Notes under the pieces: model-generated
Databases searched by the model: none
What the model was told of the DNA's origin: nothing
What the model saw: the letters and a program-made list of their open reading frames with translations, nothing else
Part shown: positions 48,601-59,600 of the stretch, one piece after another
Layout: each line of letters opens with the position of its first letter
Position numbering within the stretch: the first letter of the stretch is position 1
Made by a program: the position numbers and the translations under genes
Assembly: GCA_025267735.1 (NCBI GenBank)
Contig: CM046297.1
Span: 31,584,011-31,648,010 of the forward strand
Direction of reading: 5' to 3'
Length of the DNA stretch: 64,000 nt
From: Mactra quadrangularis
Lineage: Eukaryota; Mollusca; Bivalvia; Venerida; Mactridae

Positions 48601-48893
48601 GACAATACAGTAGAAGCACCAATAACATCTGATTTTAATGAGATTGATTGATAATATTTCATTTGTAACATGAATAATCAAATATATTATAAAATAAAAA
48701 ATCTATTTCTATATACATTATATGAAAGTCATTTGTCTTTCAAACCACTAGCCTGAAGCCAGGGGCAAGTTAAATTGATTTGGTCTCATCATACTTTTTT
48801 TATTTCATATCGTTGGGCTACTTGATAATTTTGCCATTTACTTTAAAAAAATAAGTTGGGCTATTCATGTTACTGCTTAAGAAAATTTAAGCC
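45670..48893. other. Intergenic, AT-rich
   Basis: No gene is recognised. 47960-48150 looks like a common bivalve dispersed repeat (CCATTCCATAACTCGGCAAA, AATCAATGGACCAGAACGA, GATATGCATATGTCTGCC). ORFs crossing it are not genes. Confidence 0.4.
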
Positions 48894-48901
48894 TTTGACA
48901 G

Positions 48902-50132
48902 CAGGGATGGGGTCAATTACTTGCAAAGTAATTAATTATAATTACCATTATTCTCAACCTCAGTAATTATAATGAATTGTTAATTACCCTGAGTAAGGAC
49001 AATAATTAATTACAATTACCATTATTTACATAAACAATTAATTATTAATTAATTATTTCAATGACATATTTAGGCAAAAAATGAAATTCCAGTTACTGGC
49101 ATGTATTAATTATTGTCGTTACCTTTAAAACACTAAGTAGAAGATAAGATATTTTTTCCTGTAATTCTTAGTTATAAAATCACTTGTAAATGGTTAGTGA
49201 ATTATATACTAAAGCCTAATTGTTTTTAATTTACTTGAGTATTTTACTCCTTTTTAATTTTTCATTCTATTTGTTTTTGTATAGATTTTACGACTAAACT
49301 TATCATTATTTTTCTTAATTAAATGTAGGTGTATTTGCGATGTCATGATCATGGATCATTTCTCTTTTAAACATTCTTTCACTTCTTCTCTGCACTCTCT
49401 GCACAATATACTAACATACCTAACCCATTGCACCATCTTTTATTTCCCCAGTACTAAGCTGGGTCTGTAGGTTTTGGTATTCTTTTATCTTTACTAACAT
49501 CCTGGCGCGCAACCCTGTCTATTACCCTCAATTGAGTGGTTGACAGTATTAACGAGATAGATAGATAGAATTCAGTAGTACTTGATAAGTGGATGGACCT
49601 TTCCATGACCTAACTTATTAGCATACAATGTATTTAACAAAGGTTTACAGTTACATTTTTGTCCCACAAACAAGATGTTAACAAAAGAGCACATGCTTAT
49701 ATTTGTGGGTACGTGTATTGTTATTGAAATAATAAAGGTCACACTCGGAATGGTCCATTATCTCATAATCTTAGTCAAAAGGTGATAATGACTCAAGTGT
49801 TTTCAAGATGTTCACCTCAATGCTCAACTGTCAGTGACCAGACAGACAATTTATTATGGACAGTAAAGAACCCATTTAACAGGTGTGAAAGATGTGAAAA
49901 ACAGAAAAGAGGGGGCCAGTTTGGAAACTAAGTCCCATTTAATGAAACATATGCAAAAGTATCATGAAGTAATTGAAAAATAATTGAAATCAATTAATTA
50001 TTATAAGTAATTAATTATAATTACCATTGTTTTCCATTTTTTGATAAAATAATTAATTACAATTACCATTGTTTTTCACACAGTAATTAATTGACAATTA
50101 ATTGCTCGAGCAATTAATTGGCCCCATCCCTG
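48902..50132. mobile_element. Non-autonomous hAT element with 8-bp target duplication
   Basis: The ends are CAGGGATGGGGTCAATTA and TAATTGGCCCCATCCCTG, flanked by perfect TTTGACAG duplications (48894-48901 and 50133-50140), the hAT signature. Long subterminal arrays of TAATTAATTA/ATAATTACCATT lie inside both ends. Near 49880-49972 a broken BED zinc finger is visible: RCERCEK in one frame, then GASLETKSHLMKHMQKYHE in another. No transposase core remains, so it depended on a helper. Confidence 0.9.
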
Positions 50133-50673
50133 TTTGACAGTCATTGGACAAAAATGGATACCAAATAATATTTCAAAGATTTTAGTCTAGTTTATAATAA
50201 ACATAGGACATAAATTTGTTGGAGACTGTTGAGCTGAACACAATTGTTGAAAAATAAATTATTAACTAAACACAGCAAAGATGACAATAATAGTATACTA
50301 TAAGAAAATGCTTGAACATGTTGTTGTTTCAATCAAATGAATAAATACAGTAAAGTTCCACTATTAGGACCACCAGTATATGGTAATTGAAACAGTCCTG
50401 AAATGGGAACTTTTCTGCCTCAAATCAAGCAGTTGGGACTAAAAATTGTAAAAAAATTGTCTAATTTTGCATTACCCAAGGTGGTCTTTATCATGGAACT
50501 TTACAGTATGTTTAACTTAATAATAATGATGCTAAATCATTTGAAGCAACTAATACATTAAAATGTACATTTTTAAATGTAAAAAAAACAGTAGCAACAG
50601 ACTTATCCCCCTTTGTATAGATGAAATCAATATATTGCCTGTTACAATCATTTGTGTGGCTTGAACGATACAG

Positions 50674-53600
50674 TTATATCCCTTTCTTATAATGTGCTGA
50701 CTGAACTTCACTGATATCCTAAAATAAATATCATCAATAATAAATATATGTTTATCATCTAATAATAATTAAAACAAATGTAAAATATAATTATACAAAT
50801 GTATATTTATTTCATGCTTTACAGTGAAAACTTTGTGTTATTTGAATTTTGATGAAAATATACAATAAAAATATTAATTTATATTTTGAGGTCATATCAT
50901 AATTTGTCAAAAATGCTCCCTAAAAACAGAACTATAAGAAAGAAACAAAATATTCTCAATTTTTGTGTAAGATCTTTTTTATTTCAACTCATGAACTCTG
51001 AAAATGACATTTACACTAGTGGCTATGTCACTTGTGAAAATGTGTTTTTTGAGTTCACTCAGTGGAATAAAAATAGGACTTACACCAAAGTTGACATCTT
51101 TATGTTATTTTAATGTTTACCACTGTTCCCATAACACCACTATAACCAATTTTTATATGATCTTATATTATTTGATCACATGTATTTACTATATGTTAAC
51201 TGTAAAAATAAAAGAATTGTTCTGTTCTGACAAATATCCTCTATATACAATGTAGTCCGAATACAGGTTAACCTAGTAAAAGTTTCCAAAAAAAAGTTCA
51301 ACTACTTTAAAGTTACAAAAGTGAGGAAACAGAACATGGAAGGAGTAATTTTTAGTAATTGGTTTCAAATCACAGATAAGAAAGTGTGTAATTCAATAAA
51401 ACCATTAAGGAAGATAAAATGGCCTACTAAATAGCCTTGAAACTATTAAGAACAAGGATCATTTGTAATTTGTCCATCTATATTATAAGTTTATAACAAG
51501 TGTATAAAATTCAGTCTTTTTTCACATAAATATCAATGATATAAAACATGAAAGTCTAATTAAGCATCACACGCAACTAACATTTTACAAAACATAACAG
51601 AGGGGAAAGGAATTCAATATTTAATGAACAAAAGTATCCAGTCATCGTCGGTCTGAGAAAGACATAGAAATTCCACACCCCTGCATAACAAATAGGTATC
51701 AAATACAGTTTATATACCATAACCAAACATGCTCAAAGCTAGTTTACAGGCCATCAAAAATAACAGTATAATAGTAGTAATATTACAATATACATAGGTT
51801 TTTAAATGGAACAAGTCTTATCTTAATTTTACAGCTGTATTATGTAAAGGAATCAGTAAGACAAATTGCCTGCACTCATTGACTCTATTTTTTAGCTATC
51901 CAATGCCTTAAAGTCTTGTTAAACTTCCCTCCCCTTAGGCTATCTTCAAGAGGAAAGCCCATGAAAATGGTATGCAATATTCCTTAAAGCCACTAAACGA
52001 AGACAAAATCTTTATCATCAATCTAAAAACAAGTAATACTATCTAAAAGACTATAGAATATAACTGCCTTGGGATTATGATAACTTTCTCAAGCGGGTTC
52101 CCTAGTAGGGGTGAAGCTCTTCAAAATATCAGTTTCTTATAAAAGTAGGGTACTTTTATAACATGCAAATTAGACTACAGAGATACTCTCTCAGCCAATC
52201 AAATTGCTTGAAAAGTGTTTGATAAAACTTACACGACTATGTTAAGTGTTGGATATATCAAATCGTTTTCCAGTGATTTACTCGAGAAACCAGTGCGTGT
52301 AAGTTTTGATTTTGCAAATATCTAAACTGATGATAAAAAGAAACGCCTCATTTCAGCTAGGTACATAATGTTCATGATCAGAATACCAAGAGAAAACATT
52401 AATGTTGTTAGCCTGTAAAAAGCCCTTGGTGACGTGTAGGTGTGCAACGTGAGGTCTGTCGTTCTTATTTATTTATTTATTGGAGTTAACGCCGTATCAA
52501 CACAATTAAGGTCATTTCACGGCGTCCAGCGCACCTAACCTAGCTTTCCTGGACCATTGTCTATAACTAGTACTCACCTACCCTTCCACAGGGCCGGAAA
52601 CTTCTCCATATTATCTAATCAATGGAGGAAAGTCGACATTATTGTTAAATTTTCATGGAAGGGTATAACCTCCCCGGGTGGGATTCGAACCCGCACCCCC
52701 TCGGGCACGAGTATCCAAATCCCGACGCGCTACCAACTGCGCTATCGACCCGGGTTTCATTCTTATTCTGATAGAAAAAGTATTGACGTTGCCAGAATAT
52801 AGCGACACTCACAAGGCATAACAGCTGGTCAATGTGATGTGTCGACAAAATTACCTCAGCAAACAACGAGTTGTGACTGAAACTCGTTTTAAGACACTTA
52901 TAAGTCTGAGGGAGTTACAGAAGTCGAAACATGACTCATCACTGAACTGCTAATACCATGGCCGCGTTGATACGAGGGTAGAGATAGACGTCCGTGACGA
53001 TGGCAAAACTTTGAGTTAGTCCGCGGAAAGGTTTACGCCAAACAAGAAGTTTTCCTCATTGTTTGTCGACTTATTTGGCGTACACGGTTACCCTTTCACT
53101 ACACGTGACGTAGATATTGCCGTTAAAATCTATTACGCGAATGACGTCGGTGTTTACATAAATTTTGTAGTTGTCTCGTCTTACCCACGTTACACCCGTT
53201 CTATCTGAACGTGGCATATCAGCAAACGTTTCTGTATATTTAAAGACTGAATTGATTTGTTTCTTTTTCTCGTCAGTATATTTACATGTATGATTTTATA
53301 AAACTATTTACATGAGTTTCGTGAATTTTAATTAGCTTTCGCACGAAATTCACTGTACAAAACGTGTATTTATCAAAGCAGGAAATTTGTTTACTTCCGA
53401 ATTGATGTTGTGGTTATTTTTAGCCACGACGGGATATCCCGACCTTGTTCCTCGAGTTCCGTTATTTTCCGTTGAGTCTTTACTTTCGTTTTTAATCGCG
53501 AATTTCAAAGTAGAATTCGTATGAATTCTGGAGAAAATACTTGAGATTTTTGTGCCTGGGATGCGTTTTATATATTAGTTTAATGGTTGCATAAGTTTTA

Positions 53601-56600
53601 AGCAAAAGCATGATACTTGAAAATTATCAGCGTTCAGCTTAGTAAAGGGGCTTTAAGAGAAATTCAGTTTAAAAAGTTAAAACAAAAATGTGTGTACACA
53701 GAACTATAGAATTCATTATGTGTTGCATACGTTTCAGCAATATCTACATCTGATACAATCAAACCTTATTTGGCTGAAAAAAAACCCAACATAAATTAGA
53801 GATCCAAGTATGAACTATTGAATGAACTTATTTAAAAGAGCAGTTTACAGTTAAAACAATAAATTAGCATGTATCATGTGTTTGTACATGTCATTAATCA
53901 ATTAAAATCCCTAGTAAAGTTAAACTTAACCCCTACAGTCATACCTAGAAGTTCTCATACAAGACTATTGTCAGTACTGTTGTTAGTAGTCATTCCACAC
54001 CAAGTCTATAAATCCAAACATCCAAATTTAAACAAGTGAAAACATAACTTCAATATTTCTATACTTACTAAATCTATTATATTATAATCTATTTGCCATT
54101 AACTTGTAAACTTTCATATTCCTTTAATAAATAAATAATTATAACATAATAAACATTTATAACATATCTTTTCTTACGTCTTTAACCCAATAATAGTTTA
54201 GACTTGTTTTTTCCACTTGGCCACAAATGACAGTTTTCCATCTTAAAATTTAAGGCATAATAAAAATGCTTTATAATTATTTCATCCCTATACATGAAAG
54301 CACAGCTAACTATGACCGTACCTAAAAAAAGGCTTTTAAAACTAGAAATTGGCCTTTTTAGGTAACTTTCCTTCTGAAAAATTCACAAAAGTTTGCTAAA
54401 AAATAGTATTTTCAAATTTAGGTTAGGCCATTTATTTTAGGGAAAAGGGTGCTTCACACATTACTGTCTGTAACACCCCAGTTACACACACTGTCTGACT
54501 TAAATCGGTCCTCAATCGGTTAATTATTTCTCACAACTGATCGGTTGTCATCGGTAACTGCATTTTAGACTCTATGTGTAACAGGGTATCCACAATGGAG
54601 ATCGGTGATAGATCGTGGTTTTTTTCCGTTTTTTTTTCCAGTTTGGCACAGAACCGACAAACACTGATTTAGGACCGACGTCTCCAATTAGCTGCTGTTT
54701 TATCACTTATAAAAGGTTATTGGGAAAAGATGAGTTTCATCGTTGAAAACTAACCATCTTTTCCCATCGGTGATTCATATTAGTACATAGGTGGCTTATC
54801 AGAGGCATATCAATGATATCAGTCATAGACAGCTTGTCAATCGGAAATTTGTTTGAAATTTTTAGTGATCAAGAATTTTAAACATTCCGATCAGTAAGTT
54901 TTTACCGATGAAATTCATCTTTTCCTAATCGGTGACGTTGGTGCTAAATTGGTGTTCATGGGTTTCATTCTTTACTGGAAAAACAAACAACCGATCTATC
55001 ACCATGTGTAACTGGCCCTAAATGGGTTTAGTTCAATAAGGAAAAGACACATACATATGTAGAAGTAACATACAAACATAGAAGTACACGACACGCATGG
55101 GAAAGGAACATAAAAAACTCTTGGATGTCAATACTAGTATACAAAACTATATTGAAAAACAAAACTATATATATGTATAATTAAGCTTTAATAATTATGT
55201 TTTAACAAATATGTTCTTACAAGTAAATTAATCTAGCCAGTATTGTAGTCAAATAGCTCTAAAAGATACAATGTATATACCTTATAATATAAAGTGTTCA
55301 GGGCTGTCAATAGTCTTTTGAAATCAGCTGAATGAGGTCAATCACTCACTGATGAAAAACTTGTCACCTTGGGTCTATTTTTACTCACTTGAATAAATTT
55401 ACAATATAAACCTGTCAGAAAGCCAAATCTATGGCAAATTTCAATGCTTGTGCTATTATATTTACAGTGAAACCATGGAAAACAAGAACCTCAGAAACAT
55501 CGGGACCCTCTTAATAAAGAACCATTATCATGTTCCCAATTTTCTTGTCCCTTGTTTAACTTCTTTAAAACCATGGGAATCTGGAACCTCAAACTTGAAA
55601 ACTTGTAAATCTCAAAAATCTATCTCTTCTACAGGATGTTCAGTTTTCCAAGGTTTGTCAGTTATCAGCTGTTCATAATTTACTAGAGGTAAAATTAATT
55701 TGCTATTGATCATAGAAGGTTAAAATCAGCTGATCAACGGAAGATTGACAGCCCTATAATTGTAATAAAAACCTACCGCTGATAAAATTCCTTTTAATTT
55801 TTCATAGGCAACATCTAAATTATCATTTATTATAATATGATCATAATTTCCAAGTACTTTAGCTGAAATAAAACATTCTAGTATTAATACTGTAGTTCTA
55901 TACAAAATCACAGATGGAGTTCAACATTTTTAAAAAATGTCGAAATTTAATGATTACAACAGCTATTATCATATTACATAATAAAATAATCCTTTCTCAG
56001 GCACCACAAAAGCTGAACTTCAGGATCAGTCCCAAAATGTTTCACCCATGTAATATTAAGTACATAGAGCATGTTGATTTAGGATAGGTATTCATAGTAC
56101 TGCCAAACATTTTTCTTGCAAGTCATAAGCAAACAGAATTTCACAGTTATTCATTAAGGTGAAGCTTATACTGTCTCCATAATGTTCTGATTTCTATTTA
56201 AGATAATTTATGTAATTTAGGAATTTTTTATTTAAAGATTTCGTCTGATCAGTATGTATTATCTATGTTAGGTTTACTAGTGTGTGGTGCTTTTCACAAA
56301 AATTCTTACGAAAAAAATCTTCGTAAGTCAAAAGCAAGAAACATTAACAATATGCTCATTTTTTGGCTCATTAATTCTAAATATTATACAAAGTGTGTAG
56401 AATTGTGTATACCTTTTGAATAACATATCATAATTATGCTAATTATCTGTCTGACTTTTAAGTGCTAATTATATGAAACTGACATACGAAGACTTTTTTC
56501 GTAAGATTTTTTGTGAAAAGCACCACTGATCACAGTTAAAGTTGTCGGCTTAAGAGATCTAGACCCTAGATTATATAATATTTGTAGTTTTGAATAAATT

Positions 56601-59600
56601 ATCAACTCTGTGTCAACTTTGTGGAATTGTAAATTTGTAAATTTGTGAAACAAAATGAATACTTGATTTTGAAATCTTTGTGATTGTTTCAACAATTCAA
56701 GTTTTTGTTGTGAAGATTGACTACTCATATCAGCTACTCAATGATATGTCCTAAGATTAGAATTTCATTGGCGTATTACATCTCTGAGTGAAGCTCATTA
56801 TTAGGTGTGATCAAATACAAGTCCCTACAAGTTAATAAACGAGATAAGTAAACTTTCCGTCTTCAAGACTTTAAATAATTATGTTAGATTGTTAGTTAGA
56901 ATAGTTAAAATAACAAGAGCTGTCAGTAGAGACAGCATGCTCAACTAAGTAAGTATTTGTCACATGAGATATGGTTGATGATAAGGAACAAATATATTTG
57001 AAAGTTATACCTTAATAAAAAAGAAGTTAAAGTAAGAAAAATGTGGCGGTTTTTAAAGAAAATTTTAAGTTCACAGGGAACAATTTTGAAAAAAAAATAT
57101 TTGGAGTTATGAACCTTGTCACATGAGATGTAGTTGATAATTAGGAACATATATTTAAAGTTTGAAGTTGATACCTAAAGAAACTAGAACTGCCACCAGC
57201 GGCGAAAATACCCGCGCAACGGCAAAATTTCAAGATGACAGCAAGTCAACATTGTGAAAGTCCAAAATGTTGTAAGAAGTATAACAAGAGCAGTCCAAGG
57301 ACAGAGCTCGACTTTTCGAGCGTTTTGTCCATTTCAAGGCTTATCTTCAAACAAAAATGATTTCAAGACAATACTTAACTTTTGAAAGGAAATAAATCAG
57401 TCAAACAATAATTACCAATTCATATTTGTAAAATATAAAAGGGGCATAACTCCTAAAACATTCATCCATAGTAACAAGTTAAGTAGACATAGTATCAATG
57501 AATAAGCATACCTACTTTCATTTAAATATCTTTAGAAGGAAATATTAATATTTCAATTTAAACAAACTTCAACATTAAAGTAAAGGGGAATAACTCCAAA
57601 AATATTCATTTTGAGCAAACTTTAATCTTAAATATTAAAGTATAAAGGGAAATAACTCAGAAAGTAATGCATCCAGAATTACGTCCCTTTATAGTCAGAT
57701 AGATGAACTAATGAAAAAATATTCTAACTTTCATTCAAATATATTTGACAGTACTAAAAATATAAATTAGAACAAATTTAAATCTTAAATGTTCAAGTAT
57801 AAAGGGGCATAACTTCAAAAAAATTATCCACAGTTACCTCCCTTAATAGTTGTGTAGATATCGTACCGACAAATAAGTATACAAACTTTAAGTCAAATAT
57901 CTTGATCAGTATTGAAGATATTCTACATAGGAAAAACTTTTTGAACCTCATATTTTGCTATTTTTTAAGTATAAAAGGGCAATTACTCCAAAAATAATTC
58001 ATCCACAGTTACGTCCCTTCATAGTCGTGTAGATATCTTCCAATAAAAAAGTATACAAACTTTAAGTCTAATATCTTGATCAGTATTGAAGATATTCTAC
58101 ATAGAAAAAACTTTAAGGATTAGGTCCATATTTTTCTTCATAATATTGAAAATGACTAAACAAAGCAAAGAAAATGATGTACAAACTGAAATTTAAACAG
58201 CAATTAGAGAACTTATCACTCTTTGCTTTGATGATATAGTGTTGCATCAAAACTTCTTCAACTCTGAATTAGGGAGCAGGATAGGGGTTATGTTTCCGGT
58301 ACTGTTTTAATGATGTTAAGTTGACAAAAGAGGAAGAGCTGTTAACTGCTTACCTTTTGACACATTTGCAATGAACTCCGAGCAATGAAACAATGAAAAT
58401 CAACGTCCGACATAATTTCCACAAGACATTAATTAACAAACGAAATCATTCTATTGTACTTACAGTGAGTGTTTGTCGCGTCTTTATAATTACATTTCTA
58501 CTTAATACTGATACTAACACATCAAAATTGTTCAAATGTCATTGTTAAAAAGTATTTTAAACCATTTAAACACATATTTTCCTACTCAAAAGTAATTTAT
58601 TAGCTCAAGATACAACTCCAAAAAGTGTTTTTCGGTCATTTCAGGAATATTGGGTTATTTTTGGGTTTTTCGGCAAGTACATTTACCCGAAAATGTCAAC
58701 CTTCATGAACATAAATAAGCGAAAGTAAAATGTTGTGGAAACTATGACGGACGTTGATTTTCGTTGTTTCATTGCTCGGAGTTCATTGCAAATAAGTCAA
58801 AAGGTAAGCACTTAACAAAAAAAAATCTTTAATCAGAAATATGGATGCGGATGGAGAGCTCTCCATTTCTCAAAAAAGTCAAGCTAAAAAATATAAAGAA
58901 AAACTTATAAGAAGTAGTTGTTAATGCAATGTTGTATACAACGAGACTGCCATAGCTTTAGAAAATATAAAAAAAACTCCATTGAAATTATTTTTTCCTG
59001 ACTTTCAGCAATTTTATTTTTTACTGACCAATTTTCAAAATTCCCTGACAATTCCCTGTCCTTGAAAAATATCAGATTTCCCTGACTTTTCAAGTTCGCT
59101 GGCAACACTGTTTATGCTTGTGAAGGCCACCATAGTGGATTTGCACTCAGCAAATGTGATACATGCCCTACAGTTTCAACACATCTTTAGCATGAGCTTT
59201 TTAATGAAAGACTATAAATATGATATTGACATTGTTGCTTGAAGCATGCACAGACAGACACTGCAACTGTTATATGCCACACTACAAGGGCATAAAAACT
59301 TCATCAGAACTAATTGCATAACAGATTTGCATGGAAAATATTCAAACACTAAATTATTGTTAACTTCAAACATTTCTCTGTACCAAACAGAGGTAAAATC
59401 AATATCCTATACAAATAGACATTACATTTAACAATTTGTAACATCCTTAGATCAGTTCATTAATTTGATAGGTGACTTTGATATAAGATAAAAAAAGTAA
59501 AATAAATTAGAACAAATTAAAGTATTTTATGTTTGTATAAGATAATTGCTTTTAGAGGTTTAAATCAGTTTCTTTGTACAAGAACAATTGACTCAGTGAA

